Below, piece by piece: positions 1-8,394 of a DNA stretch of 61,072 bases. The notes under the pieces are model-generated. The model saw only the letters and a program-made list of their open reading frames with translations. It had not been told where the DNA came from and searched no databases. The first letter of the stretch is position 1, and each line of letters begins with the position of its first letter. Both the position numbers and the translations under genes were made by a program. The DNA is from Calditrichaceae bacterium (GTDB taxonomy: Bacteria; Calditrichota; Calditrichia; RBG-13-44-9; J075): contig JABWBP010000087.1 of NCBI GenBank assembly GCA_013360445.1, positions 1 through 61,072 of the forward strand, read 5' to 3'.

Positions 1-1
1 G

Positions 2-148
2 GCCCCGGAAATCGGGGTTTTGCTGCCCTTGCAAAGCAGCGCCACCCTGCTGTTGAACGTTCGTTACAACTACGCTTTCGAGGGCTATGGCCGGGGACCG
101 TATTCTTACTTGGGGTTCAACGTCGGCTTTGCCTGGTCGTCTTATTAA
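2..148 (+). CDS. C-terminal end of an outer-membrane beta-barrel protein (partial)
   Basis: The window opens inside a gene. The last 48 codons read in one frame to a TAA and encode alternating hydrophobic and polar residues (LLLNVRYNYAF, YSYLGFNVGFAWSSY). This is the pattern of the final strands of an outer-membrane barrel, and the chain ends on an aromatic residue as such barrels often do. The family cannot be named from this fragment. The stem-loop just downstream probably ends its transcript. Confidence 0.6.
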   Translation, partial: APEIGVLLPLQSSATLLLNVRYNYAFEGYGRGPYSYLGFNVGFAWSSY

Positions 149-157
149 TTAGCTCAT

Positions 158-196
158 GTTACACATAACCGCTCCTTCGGGGCGGTTATGTGTAAC
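158..196 (+). terminator. Stable stem-loop after the partial barrel gene
   Basis: The inverted repeat GTTACACATAACCGC / GCGGTTATGTGTAAC is perfect and its apex contains CTTCGG-type sequence, giving one of the strongest hairpins in the window. It begins 10 bases after the stop codon. No T-run follows directly, so it may act as a transcript-end or processing hairpin rather than a textbook intrinsic terminator. Confidence 0.6.
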
Positions 197-235
197 ATCG
201 GGTCTTAATCAAATTTTTGTGAAAAGGAGATTTCC

Positions 236-799
236 ATGAAAACTATCATGCTGTTTCTGGCCCTAAGCACCCTGGCGCTTACCCTGGGCTGCTCTTCCGT
301 CACTTATAAGTATGATTACGATAAAAGCGCCGACTTTGCGGCGCTAAAGACTTATGCCTGGGTGGCGGTGCCGACCAACCCCACGGCCAGCGTTCAGGCC
401 GCGTTGCAGCGCAACGACCTGCTGGACAAACGCATTAAAGAATCCGCGAACAACCAATTGGCCGCCAAAGGCTATACCCAGAGCGCCGACAACCCGGACT
501 TCCTGATGCTGTATCACACCGGCACGGAGGACAAGATCAACGTTACCGATTGGGGATATGGCTACGGCCCCTATGGTTACGGTTATGGCGGCTGGTACGG
601 CGGGGGGGTTGACGTTCAGCAATACAGAGAGGGGACGTTGATCCTGGATATCATCGATGCCCAAACCAAGCAGTTGGTGTGGCGCGGCTTCGCGACCGCG
701 GCGCTCAACCCCGACGCGCCGATAGAGAAACGCGAGAAAAAACTCAATGAAGTGATTACCCAGATTCTGTCAAAATTTCCCCCGACGGCAGCAAAGTGA
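236..799 (+). CDS. DUF4136-type lipoprotein
   Basis: A 187-residue lipoprotein. The signal peptide ends in a lipobox LTLGC with Cys19 as the lipidation site. After it comes the DUF4136 pattern: TYKYDYDKSADFAALKTYAW near the N-terminus, then a segment in which the protein is cleared by residues such as NPDFLMLYHTG, a Gly/Tyr-rich stretch around residues 103-125 (WGYGYGPYGYGYGGWYGGG), and a C-terminal LILDIIDAQTKQLVWRG strand. A good Shine-Dalgarno (AAGGAGA) precedes the ATG. The family's function is unknown. It is usually envelope-anchored, and the Gly/Tyr linker suggests a surface or periplasmic position. It stands alone between a hairpin and a repeat. Confidence 0.85.
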   Translation: MKTIMLFLALSTLALTLGCSSVTYKYDYDKSADFAALKTYAWVAVPTNPTASVQAALQRNDLLDKRIKESANNQLAAKGYTQSADNPDFLMLYHTGTEDKINVTDWGYGYGPYGYGYGGWYGGGVDVQQYREGTLILDIIDAQTKQLVWRGFATAALNPDAPIEKREKKLNEVITQILSKFPPTAAK

Positions 800-808
800 A
801 AAGCCGTG

Positions 809-900
809 GTAACTATTCAGCCACAGAGAGCACAGAGGAATTGAAAGCTTATACCAGCCATAAAGTGGAGCTAAGCTGAAACTCTGTGAACTCTGTGGCT
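809..900. repeat. CACAGAG palindromic repeat, copy 1
   Basis: It starts GTAACTATTCAGCCACAGAG, continues with CACAGAG words, and ends with the inverse words ACTCTGTG AACTCTGTGGCT. It is a short, degenerate member of the family whose best copies are at 11344-11483, 17589-17706 and 55546-55676. The arms could fold into one long hairpin across the gap between two genes. Confidence 0.8.
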
Positions 901-975
901 AAAAAAGCCAGGGATAAACTCCCGGATTTCGGCATGAAAAAACCAACAACATCATAATCACAGGAGAAATGAACC

Positions 976-1446
976 ATGAAAAAGTATTTGTTAACCCTGT
1001 TTGTTTTTGCGGCAACCACCATTTTTGCCCAGGAGGTGGACAGTTTCATCGAATTGCTGCGCTCGGATGTGAAAACCCAGAAAAAGGGCATCATCACCGA
1101 GGTGATGGAATTCAGCGAAGCGGAAGCCGCCGCCTTCTGGCCGGTGTATCGCAACTACGAGGTGGAGCAGGACAAGCTGGCCGACGCCCGGATAGCTCTG
1201 ATCAAAGACTACGCCGCGAATTATAAAACCATGGTCGATGCCAAAGCCACAGAATTGATGGATAAAGCCTTCAAGTTCCGGGAAGAGCGCCTGAAGCTGC
1301 AAAAAAAATACTTCAAGGAGTTTTCCAAAATTCTGTCGCCTACCAAAGCGGCCAAATGGGCGCAGTTGGAAGACCAGATCACCCTGCTGATCGACTTGCA
1401 GATCGCCTCGGAACTGCCCCTGGCGGAGAAGCCCAGCGAGCAGTAA
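976..1446 (+). CDS. Secreted helical protein, Spy/CpxP-like
   Basis: A 156-residue exported protein. The signal peptide ends TIFAQ with Gln as the likely first mature residue. The mature part is almost entirely charged helix: FSEAEAAAFWPVYRNYEVEQ resembles the FWPVY motif of small periplasmic Spy/CpxP-type or metal-resistance-type proteins, and ILSPTKAAKWAQLEDQ resembles their second helical motif. Such proteins are thought to act as periplasmic chaperones or stress sensors. A Shine-Dalgarno AGGAGAA lies before the ATG. Family assignment is by pattern only. It could be an unnamed coiled-coil protein. Confidence 0.7.
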   Translation: MKKYLLTLFVFAATTIFAQEVDSFIELLRSDVKTQKKGIITEVMEFSEAEAAAFWPVYRNYEVEQDKLADARIALIKDYAANYKTMVDAKATELMDKAFKFREERLKLQKKYFKEFSKILSPTKAAKWAQLEDQITLLIDLQIASELPLAEKPSEQ

Positions 1447-1500
1447 AGTCAGGCCCATGGAGGAGGCCGGTAATCTGTAAAAAGCGAAGCCGGTGTTCAT

Positions 1501-1550
1501 GGGTTCAAGTGTTCAAGTTACCCGAACACGTGAACACCCGAACACTTGAG
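1501..1550. repeat. GTGTTC/GAACAC inverted-repeat element
   Basis: It is built from iterations of AAGTGTTCAAGT followed by CCGAACACGTGAACACCCGAAC, so the two halves can pair. The same GTGTT/AACAC vocabulary occurs at 9769-10036 and 21340-21416. Confidence 0.65.
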
Positions 1551-1616
1551 TACAAAAATATCCCGGCTTTCCAGGTTAGCCCATAACGAATATTTATAAA
1601 GATCAGGAGAAAGCTC

Positions 1617-2804
1617 ATGAGACTAAAACAAATTCTACTGACCCTGCTCTGCGGGCTGGCGCTGCCGTTGGCGGCGCAGGATAAGTCCCAGGCGAGCTTC
1701 GAGGTGTACGGCTTTGCCATGATGGACGCCGGTTACGACTTCAAGCAGGGGGACCCGGCCTGGTTCGACGTGCTGCGGCCCACCAAACTGCCGGCCTTCG
1801 AGGACCAGTTCGCCCCCGACGGCCGCGCTTATTTCAGTGTGCGGCAGACCCGCTTCGGGGTAAAGTCCTCCACGCCCACCGACCTCGGCGAGTTGAAGAC
1901 GCAGTTCGAATTCGAATTGTTTGGCACCGGGGTGGACGCCGGCCAGACCACCATCCGCCTCCGCCACGCTTACGGCGAGTTGGGGCAGTTCGGGGCCGGG
2001 CAGTACTGGAGCCCCTTTATGGATATCGACGTCTTCCCGAACTCCGTGGAGTACTGGGGGCCGAACGGCATGGTGTTTTTCCGCAACGTGCAGTTTCGCT
2101 GGATGCCCATCCAGGGCGACACCCGGATGACCATCGCCCTTGAACGTTCCGGCGCCAGCGCCGATGGCGGCGTCTATGCCGACCGCATCGAGCTGGCGGA
2201 GGTGAAAGGCCGCTTTCCCCTCCCGGACCTCTCTGCGGAGTACCGCCACGCCGGCCCCTGGGGCTACGTGGAACTGGCGGGGATAGTGCGGCGCATCCAG
2301 TGGGAGGACGTTGGGACGGACTCCTTTGACCTCAGCGGCGACGCACTGGGCTGGGGAGCGAGCCTCAGCTCCAACCTCAAGATTGGCAAAAGCAGCGTGG
2401 CCCGGTTACAGGTAGTTTACGGCGAGGGCATCCAGAACTACATGAACGACGCCCCGGTGGACGTCGGCATCGAGAACAATCCCGGCGACGCAGTGAAGCC
2501 GGTCAAGGGCGTGGCCCTGCCGATGCTGGGCGTGGCGGCGTTCATCGACCATAACTGGAACGAGCGCTTCAGCACCGCCATCGGCTACTCCATGCTGGAT
2601 ATCGACAACTCTGCCCAGCAGGCGCCCAGCGCCTTCAAAAAGGGGCAATACGCCCTGGTCAACCTGATGTACTATCCGGCCAAAGGCGTGATGATGGGCC
2701 CCGAATTCCAATGGGGCACCCGGGAAAACTTCAGCGACGGCTGGGACACCGAGGATTATCGTATCCAGTTCTCCTTCAAGTACAATTTCTCGAAGATGTT
2801 TTAA
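1617..2804 (+). CDS. DcaP-like outer-membrane porin
   Basis: A 395-residue outer-membrane protein. The signal peptide ends PLAAQ. The mature chain has the features of DcaP/trimeric porin-like proteins: VYGFAMMDAGYDF as first strand, FSVRQTRFGVKSSTPTDLGELKTQFEFELFG near residues 80-105, then TTIRLRHAYGELGQFGAGQYWSPFMD, which resembles the constriction region. It ends in YRIQFSFKYNFSKMF with a terminal Phe recognised by the Bam machinery. These porins carry small anionic or organic-acid solutes in characterised species. Placed just before an exported glutaminase, it may admit that enzyme's substrates, which is inference. Confidence 0.85.
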   Translation: MRLKQILLTLLCGLALPLAAQDKSQASFEVYGFAMMDAGYDFKQGDPAWFDVLRPTKLPAFEDQFAPDGRAYFSVRQTRFGVKSSTPTDLGELKTQFEFELFGTGVDAGQTTIRLRHAYGELGQFGAGQYWSPFMDIDVFPNSVEYWGPNGMVFFRNVQFRWMPIQGDTRMTIALERSGASADGGVYADRIELAEVKGRFPLPDLSAEYRHAGPWGYVELAGIVRRIQWEDVGTDSFDLSGDALGWGASLSSNLKIGKSSVARLQVVYGEGIQNYMNDAPVDVGIENNPGDAVKPVKGVALPMLGVAAFIDHNWNERFSTAIGYSMLDIDNSAQQAPSAFKKGQYALVNLMYYPAKGVMMGPEFQWGTRENFSDGWDTEDYRIQFSFKYNFSKMF

Positions 2805-2828
2805 CATTTAACAGGCAATAACTTTATA

Positions 2829-2893
2829 TAAAGGATAAAGGATGAAGGTAAAAGGAAAATAATTTCAATCCTTCATCCTTTATCCATCATCCT
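2829..2893. repeat. AAGGAT/ATCCTT palindromic element
   Basis: The left arm AAAGGATAAAGGATGAAGG and the right arm CCTTCATCCTTTATCC are complementary and flank a short A/T-rich loop. It fills the gap between the DcaP-like porin and the glutaminase and may act as a transcript hairpin. Confidence 0.7.
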
Positions 2894-2920
2894 TGTTAGC
2901 CATATTAGGAGAACCAAACC

Positions 2921-3964
2921 ATGAAGACTCATTCAAATAAGATGCGCGTATGCACGGCGTTGGCCGTCCTGCTGCTGATCTTCGCCATCAGCGCGGCGGC
3001 GCTGGCGCAGGCTCCCGATAAAATGCTGACCAAAGCCAACATCGAGGCGGCGATCAACGAGGCGTACACTAAATTCAAGGATGTTAAAGAAGGCGAAAAC
3101 GCCAGCTACATCAAGGAACTGGCTACCGTCGATCCCAATATTTTCGGTATCGCATTGGTAACCACCGATGGCCAGGTTTACACCGCCGGCGACATTCGCT
3201 CCATGGTTTCCATCCAGAGCGTGTCCAAAGTATTTACCATGGCAAAAGTAATCGAAGAACAGGGCCATCAGGCGGTTATGGATAAAATCGGGGTGGATGC
3301 AACCGGGGAGGTGTTCAACTCTATCACTGCGATTGAAAGAATGAGAGGCAAAGAAATCAATCCTTTGGTGAACCCCGGCGCAATTGCTTCAACCAGTCTG
3401 GTAGCCGGCGCAGATTCTTCCGCCAAATGGAAAAGCATTTTGCAGGTCCATAGTGATTTTGCCGGCCGCCCCTTAGCGCTGAATATGCCGGTTTACATCA
3501 GTGAAGCCGGGGATAATTTACGCAACCAGGCTATTGCCCATCTGCTGCTGGCTTACGGCAGGATGTATTTTGATCCGGTTCAGGCAACCGACATTTATAC
3601 CAAGCAATGCGCTATCAATGTAAGCGCCAAAGACGCCGGAATTATGGCGGCAACCCTGGCAAATGGCGGCGTGAACCCGGTAACCAAAAAGAAAGTGGTG
3701 TCGCCGGAAACGGTCATGTACACCCTTCCGGTTATGTCAACCGCAGGACTTTATGACGATTCAGGTATCTGGTTTTACAATGCCGGCGTTCCTGCAAAAA
3801 GCGGGGTTGGCGGCTGCTTAATAGCGGTAGTGCCCGGAAAATTCGGGATAGGCGTGGTTTCTCCTCCCCTGGATAAAGCCGGCAACAGTGTAAAAGGCCA
3901 ATTGGCAATCAAATATGTGATTGAAAAGCTTAAGGCGAATCCCTATTGGATTCAGCCGAAGTAA
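2921..3964 (+). CDS. glsA: Glutaminase with signal peptide (exported)
   Basis: Hydrolyses L-glutamine to L-glutamate and ammonia. It is a serine-dependent glutaminase of the beta-lactamase-like fold. The SxxK motif is visible as Ser100-Val-Ser-Lys103 within SIQSVSKVF, and LVNPGAIAS, IYTKQCAINVSAKD and GVPAKSGVGG are family landmarks. The family is usually about 305-330 residues and cytoplasmic. This one has 347 because of an N-terminal extension with a hydrophobic core (ALAVLLLIFAISAAALAQ) and a likely cleavage before Gln30, so it should act in the periplasm. The Shine-Dalgarno AGGAGAA precedes the ATG. It sits between two porins and near an exported amidohydrolase. From about the middle of this gene onward base composition becomes more A/T-rich. 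Confidence 0.93.
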   Translation: MKTHSNKMRVCTALAVLLLIFAISAAALAQAPDKMLTKANIEAAINEAYTKFKDVKEGENASYIKELATVDPNIFGIALVTTDGQVYTAGDIRSMVSIQSVSKVFTMAKVIEEQGHQAVMDKIGVDATGEVFNSITAIERMRGKEINPLVNPGAIASTSLVAGADSSAKWKSILQVHSDFAGRPLALNMPVYISEAGDNLRNQAIAHLLLAYGRMYFDPVQATDIYTKQCAINVSAKDAGIMAATLANGGVNPVTKKKVVSPETVMYTLPVMSTAGLYDDSGIWFYNAGVPAKSGVGGCLIAVVPGKFGIGVVSPPLDKAGNSVKGQLAIKYVIEKLKANPYWIQPK

Positions 3965-3999
3965 ACCACAACCCAGGGGCAACAGAACCGCCTCTCCTC

Positions 4000-4032
4000 A
4001 ATTCCCCTCTCCGGAATCCGGGGAGGGGAATT
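4000..4032 (+). promoter_or_regulatory. Leader hairpin before the porin gene
   Basis: AATTCCCCTC pairs with GAGGGGAATT and the stem extends inward (TCC/GGG with one wobble), giving about 13 base pairs. It lies 18 bases ahead of the preferred start codon, and its purine arm resembles a ribosome-binding site. It could be a repeat-derived hairpin, a weak terminator after glsA, or a translational control element. Confidence 0.45.
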
Positions 4033-4049
4033 TAAAAATGGAGAACATT

Positions 4050-5444
4050 ATGCTTGTTTCAAACATGGAAGCGTTACGGAAAAAGGCTTTCTCCCGGAAG
4101 CGATCCGATTTATATCTTTTTTTGATCTTCATTATTTTACTTTCGGGTAAAATTACGGCGCAAGAAGCAAATGTACCTGATGACACTGTAAAAACCGACG
4201 AAGGGGTATTCGTAGGTATCGTTGAGGACCGGGCTTTCGAGAATACCACCGCGGGAGAATTCACCCCCGGAAAAGGATTCACCGTATTTAAAAACAACCT
4301 GGCAAGTCTTAATATCAGTGTATATGGGCTTGCAAGGTATATCAACCAAATGCCCGGCAACCAGGCTTTCGAAGATCACCTGGGGCGCCCGCGTGTGGCA
4401 GACACCCGTAATGATATCTGGTGGCATAGAACATTCATTTGGATTTCAGGATATTTTTATACACCCAGGCTGAGATATACCATATCGGTTTGGGGGCTTG
4501 CCGCTACCAACCAGGTTTTGCTATTCGGAAATCTTCAATATGCGGTTAGCAGGCGGGCGATGACCCTTGGCGTCGGTATCGTTCCGAACGTAGGAACCCG
4601 TTCCATGCAGGGCCCCTGGCCATACTTTCTTTCCAGCGACCGGCTGCTTGCGGAAGAATTTTTCAGACCCGGGTTTACATCAGGCGCATGGATAACCGGC
4701 GAGCCGCTTCCCAGGTTCCGGTATTGGGCGATGGTGGGCAATAACCTCAGCCAGCTCGGTATAACTGCCAGCCAAATGTCGCGTGATCTAAGCACCGGCA
4801 TCAGTATCTGGTGGATGCCTACTACCGGTGAGTTCGGTCCCAGGGGCGGCTATGGCGACTTTGAAATTCACAAAACGCTGGCGACCAGGTTTGGCGCTTC
4901 GTTTGTACACTGCCGGGAAGACCGCCAGTCCCAGGTTGGCAGCGCTTCCGCAGAAACCCAGGTAAAAATATCCGATGGGATACTTTTTTATGAGACCGGC
5001 GCGCTGGCTGATGACGTAACGGTTTTAAAAGCCAATTTCGACCAGGGCGCAATTGATGCCGGAATCAAATACAAAGGATTGCATTTACAGGTTGAATATT
5101 ATTTTAGAAATCTTTCCAAATTTGACCTGGATGGTCCTCCGGACCAGATTAGTACCGTGCCGACTTCCATATTCGATCATGGTTTTTATGCTTTGGCTTC
5201 TTATGAATTGAAACCCCGCGCTTACCAGGTTTATGCTTCTACTTCCAGGATATATGATGATTTTAACAGAAAACCATGGGATATAGCCGGCGGTTTGAAC
5301 TACTACCCGGCCGGGACCCGGAGTTTAAGATTAAACTTGCATGTAATTTATGTGGACAAATCCCCGGCATCTTCTTCTTTCAGTTTCTATATCAACGGGC
5401 AGACCGGCACAACCATTTCAACCGGGGTTGATTTTCTGTTCTGA
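4050..5444 (+). CDS. Outer-membrane porin-like protein
   Basis: A 464-residue beta-barrel. The ATG at this position was preferred over one four codons upstream because GGAG lies six bases before it; a still longer reading frame overlaps glsA and is unlikely. After a charged N-region comes the signal core YLFLIFIILLSGKITAQ with cleavage before Gln. The mature protein alternates hydrophobic and polar residues throughout (RYTISVWGLAATNQVLLFG, GDFEIHKTLATRFGASFVH, YALASYELKPRAYQVYAS) and ends TGVDFLF with a terminal Phe. It resembles phosphate-selective-type porins by layout but carries no motif that fixes the family. It lies between an exported glutaminase and an exported amidohydrolase and shares their A/T-richer composition. 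Confidence 0.75.
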   Translation: MLVSNMEALRKKAFSRKRSDLYLFLIFIILLSGKITAQEANVPDDTVKTDEGVFVGIVEDRAFENTTAGEFTPGKGFTVFKNNLASLNISVYGLARYINQMPGNQAFEDHLGRPRVADTRNDIWWHRTFIWISGYFYTPRLRYTISVWGLAATNQVLLFGNLQYAVSRRAMTLGVGIVPNVGTRSMQGPWPYFLSSDRLLAEEFFRPGFTSGAWITGEPLPRFRYWAMVGNNLSQLGITASQMSRDLSTGISIWWMPTTGEFGPRGGYGDFEIHKTLATRFGASFVHCREDRQSQVGSASAETQVKISDGILFYETGALADDVTVLKANFDQGAIDAGIKYKGLHLQVEYYFRNLSKFDLDGPPDQISTVPTSIFDHGFYALASYELKPRAYQVYASTSRIYDDFNRKPWDIAGGLNYYPAGTRSLRLNLHVIYVDKSPASSSFSFYINGQTGTTISTGVDFLF

Positions 5445-5463
5445 GAAAAGAATTGTAACTATG

Positions 5464-5606
5464 CAGCTATCAGCCTTCAGCGGTCAGCCATCAGCAAAAA
5501 ACGTTCTCAGATATACCCGCTGAGAAGGTCTTCACGGGGGGGTACGATTTTAGGCTGTGCATAGCATTTCTTAAGCTGAAAGCTGATGGCTGAAGGCTGA
5601 ATGGCT
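5464..5606. repeat. Long inverted repeat of CAGC/GCTG words
   Basis: The left arm (CAGCTATCAGCCTTCAGC, GGTCAGCCATCAGC) and the right arm (GCTGAAAGCTGATGGC, TGAAGGCTGAATGGCT) are complementary over most of their length, with a G/T-rich insert between them. The element fills the gap between the porin and amidohydrolase genes. It looks like a mobile palindromic repeat rather than a simple terminator. Confidence 0.75.
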
Positions 5607-5634
5607 ACAAAAATTAATTAGAAAAGGTATTAAA

Positions 5635-6723
5635 ATGAAAAACAAATTTTTGCCAAATGTTTTAAGCGCAAAATACCTATCACTGCTTCTCTTTTTTGTG
5701 CTGGGTTCGCTGGCTTTAACGAATGCCCAATCCAATGATAATTACTTATTCAACGACTCCCATTTCCACATAACCAATTACATTCAGGAAGGAATCGAAA
5801 TGGAATTTTATGTGGATTCGATTATGGGGGACAAAGTCGGAAGATCCACAGTTTTCGGGCTTCCCTTGCAGCAGCAGTGGTCCTACCGGGTAACCGGGGA
5901 TAACGCCCCCACTTACTACCTGGATACGGATGCGCCTCTGTACTATTACTCATTCTGCGACGCCTGGATTGCCATGCAGTACAAATCCCTCCCCCCAAAG
6001 AAACAGGAGCGGCTGGATCCGATGATCATCGGTTTCAACGTTACGGATATGTACGCGGCAGATCATATCAAGAGAGTTCTTACAGTTTTTCCCGGCGTCT
6101 TTACCGGCATTGGCGAGTTTTCTATTCACAAGGAATTTGTTTCCTCAAAAATTTCCGGTGACGTAGCCAGTCTTACCGATCCGGCGCTGGATAGAATTAT
6201 GGATTTCTGTGCGGAATCCGGATTGCTGGTTTTGATTCATAACGATATTGACAATCCTTTTCCGAAGCCGGGCAAACCCAATTATGTAACCGGATTTCAG
6301 GACCTTGTAAAAAGACATCCGAACACAACTATCATCTGGGCGCACCTGGGTTTGGGAAGGATTATCAAACCGATCGAGGATATGGGATCGCTGTTCGAGG
6401 AAATGCTTGCAGATCCGGCATACCATAATCTCTACTTCGATCTTTCCTGGGATGAGACTGCCAAATGGCTTGATTATACCGACAAATCTTTAGCAAGAAC
6501 TGCTGAGATTATCAAAAAGTATCCGGACAGATTTTTGTTCGGCACTGATAACGTCGCTCCCTCAAAGCAGGAACAGCAGCTTAGGGTTTACCATCTTTAT
6601 GGCCGGCTTTGGAAAGCGATTGGGCCGGAAGCCACCTACAAAGTGACCAAAGGGAACTATGAAAGGTTATTTGATGCTGCCCGGAGCAAAGTGCGCGCCT
6701 GGGAGAAGGAAAACGTGAAGTGA
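5635..6723 (+). CDS. Exported amidohydrolase (amidohydrolase_2 type)
   Basis: A 362-residue metal-dependent hydrolase of the TIM-barrel amidohydrolase_2 family. Visible landmarks are the first metal-binding strand NDSHFHI, GIGEFSIHKEF near the middle, LLVLIHNDID, TTIIWAHLGLGR, and the late Asp in RFLFGTDNVAP. The N-terminus is a signal peptide (LSLLLFFVLGSLALTNAQ) with cleavage before Ser or Gln, so the enzyme is exported, which is unusual for this family. The substrate cannot be deduced. Relatives act on aromatic or amide bonds or as decarboxylases. Low-GC composition is shared with the porin upstream. Confidence 0.8.
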   Translation: MKNKFLPNVLSAKYLSLLLFFVLGSLALTNAQSNDNYLFNDSHFHITNYIQEGIEMEFYVDSIMGDKVGRSTVFGLPLQQQWSYRVTGDNAPTYYLDTDAPLYYYSFCDAWIAMQYKSLPPKKQERLDPMIIGFNVTDMYAADHIKRVLTVFPGVFTGIGEFSIHKEFVSSKISGDVASLTDPALDRIMDFCAESGLLVLIHNDIDNPFPKPGKPNYVTGFQDLVKRHPNTTIIWAHLGLGRIIKPIEDMGSLFEEMLADPAYHNLYFDLSWDETAKWLDYTDKSLARTAEIIKKYPDRFLFGTDNVAPSKQEQQLRVYHLYGRLWKAIGPEATYKVTKGNYERLFDAARSKVRAWEKENVK

Positions 6724-6751
6724 GCAGTTTGATGTGAGGAGAAAAAATTGT

Positions 6752-6896
6752 TAAATCCCCCCTTTGAAGGGGGGCAAGGGGGGATGTCACCGCAGCGCGA
6801 GCGGTTTAAAAATACTAATTTTGTATTGTAAGCGAAAATTTACATCCCCCTGTGTCCCCCTTCTGCCGAAGGCATCCCTTCGGGAAAAGGGGGGTC
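6752..6896. repeat. CCCCCC/GGGGGG palindromic repeats
   Basis: It begins AATCCCCCCTTTGAAGGGGG and continues GGGGGGATGTC; a second half has ACATCCCCCTGTGTCCCCC and TTCGGGAAAAGGGG. A related unit is at 42316-42351. It separates the amidohydrolase from the DUF502 gene and could form alternative hairpins. Confidence 0.65.
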
Positions 6897-6929
6897 GTGG
6901 ATGCAGTATAGAGAGGAGGCAGATCAATC

Positions 6930-7520
6930 ATGAAACCGTTTCGCGAATTCATTGTGAACACCCTGGTCGGGGGATTGCTGGTCGTCGCCCCGATTTATCT
7001 TGCCGTTTTGCTGCTGCTGAAGGCTATGCAGGCGGTGGCGGGTCTGATGAAGCCATTTGCCATGCTGCTCCCGGACTGGCTCCCCGCCGAAAACCTTCTC
7101 TCTCTTCTTCTGGTGCTGGTTGCCTGCTTCCTCATCGGCGCCGCCATCCGCACCCCGGCAGGCCGGGCGATACGGGAGCGCATCGAGAAGGGCCTCTTCG
7201 AAAAACTCCCCGGCTACGCACTCTTGCGCAGCCTGACGCAGCGGTTGGCAGGGGAGGATCAGGAAACCGCCTGGAAGCCGGCCCTGGCCGAGATCGAGGA
7301 TGCGCTGGTCCCGGCATTCATCATCGAGGAACTGGAGGACGGGCGCTTTACGGTCTTCGTCCCTTCTGTGCCCACGCCTCTCGCCGGAGCCGTCTATATT
7401 CTCAGCCGGGAACGCGTGCATCCCCTGGACGTCCCCTTCACCCAGGCAGTGCAGGCCGTCTCCAAATGGGGCTCCGGTTCAAAAACGCTGGTTGCGGCAA
7501 TGAAAGCAGGCAAGAGTTAA
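6930..7520 (+). CDS. DUF502 family membrane protein
   Basis: A 196-residue inner-membrane protein matching the DUF502 layout: two transmembrane segments near the N-terminus (TLVGGLLVVAPIYLAVLLLL and LSLLLVLVACFLIGAAIRTP) followed by a soluble domain with RIEKGLFEKLPGYALLRSLTQRL and the conserved TVFVPSVPTPLAGAVYIL. Function is unknown; a role in membrane or envelope homeostasis is only guessed. The Shine-Dalgarno AGGAGG precedes the ATG. It is flanked by repeats, so it is likely a single-gene transcript. Confidence 0.85.
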   Translation: MKPFREFIVNTLVGGLLVVAPIYLAVLLLLKAMQAVAGLMKPFAMLLPDWLPAENLLSLLLVLVACFLIGAAIRTPAGRAIRERIEKGLFEKLPGYALLRSLTQRLAGEDQETAWKPALAEIEDALVPAFIIEELEDGRFTVFVPSVPTPLAGAVYILSRERVHPLDVPFTQAVQAVSKWGSGSKTLVAAMKAGKS

Positions 7521-7708
7521 TAAGGCTTCACATCATTCTGTCGTTCGTTCAACAGGAGCGAACAGTTCGATATACTCACCGTACAACGGAGATAACAGAG
7601 ATATTATCGAACACTCTGTTGCCTTTGTTTTCTCTTGTTCAAAAGAGGAGGCGGTAAATCCCATTCCATCAATCAAAACTTAACCACTTTTTAATCAAGG
7701 AGAACACC

Positions 7709-8299
7709 ATGTTTAAAATTCTATTGTTTACCGCGCTGTTCAACCTCTGCGCCATGAGCGCCTTTGCACAGCAGCCGGACACCACTGTTGCGCCTCAACC
7801 GCAGCCGGCGCCGCAAACCCAGCCGAAGCCGCAAAAGCAAAGCCAACCCGCGGCCAGCAAGGTTTACTATGGCGGCACCGTTGGTCTCACCTTCGGCGAC
7901 TATTTCAGCATCCGGGTCACCCCCTGGGTGGGCTACAAACTAACTCCCAAATTCTCGGTCGGCGGAAAAATCGGGTATGAATACATCGAGGACAAACGGT
8001 ACGAGGAAAAGCTGACCTCCCACAACTATGGCGGCAGCATTTTTACCCGCTATCATCTTAATCCCCGTATCTATGCTCATGGGGAATTTGCTTATATCAG
8101 CTACAAATACAAGATTTCCAACCTCGAAACCGATCGGGAGTGGGTTCCCTTTATTCTGTTAGGCGCGGGGCTGGTGCAGCCGTTAGGCGGCAGGTCCGCG
8201 CTGATTATCGAGGTGCTGGTTGACGTGCTGCAGGACAGCAATTCACCCTACGAGGACTGGAACCCCTTCGTCAGCATCGGGATAGGCGTAGGTTTTTAG
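7709..8299 (+). CDS. Small outer-membrane beta-barrel protein
   Basis: A 196-residue protein with a signal peptide ending SAFAQ, then a Pro/Gln-rich linker (residues about 23-50, repeated QPQPAPQTQPKPQKQ words) and an eight-strand-sized barrel. Strands such as YYGGTVGLTFGDYFSIRVTP, FSVGGKIGYEYIED and RIYAHGEFAYISYKYK alternate hydrophobic residues, and the chain ends SIGIGVGF with a terminal Phe. It resembles OmpA/OmpX-type or PorT-like small barrels. No enzyme motif. The Pro/Gln linker may span peptidoglycan. A degraded repeat lies just upstream of its Shine-Dalgarno. Confidence 0.75.
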   Translation: MFKILLFTALFNLCAMSAFAQQPDTTVAPQPQPAPQTQPKPQKQSQPAASKVYYGGTVGLTFGDYFSIRVTPWVGYKLTPKFSVGGKIGYEYIEDKRYEEKLTSHNYGGSIFTRYHLNPRIYAHGEFAYISYKYKISNLETDREWVPFILLGAGLVQPLGGRSALIIEVLVDVLQDSNSPYEDWNPFVSIGIGVGF

Positions 8300-8359
8300 A
8301 CAGGATGTACAGGATGAACCGGATCGAATTCTGTTCATTGAATCCTTAGTAATCCTGAC
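8299..8359. repeat. GACAGGAT repeat, copy 1
   Basis: Starts GACAGGATGTACAGGATG immediately at the stop codon of the barrel gene and ends with the inverse AATCCTTAGTAATCCTGAC, so the ends can pair. The same GACAGGATT words occur at 17722-17867, 19871-19908 and 36926-36951. Confidence 0.7.
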
Positions 8360-8394
8360 AATGAATGCTGACTAATATTCACCGCTCTTCACTT

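Noticed and set aside
6764-7657. A 297-codon frame across the DUF502 gene
   Set aside because: It starts in repeat sequence and overlaps the DUF502 coding sequence in another frame, with no family pattern.
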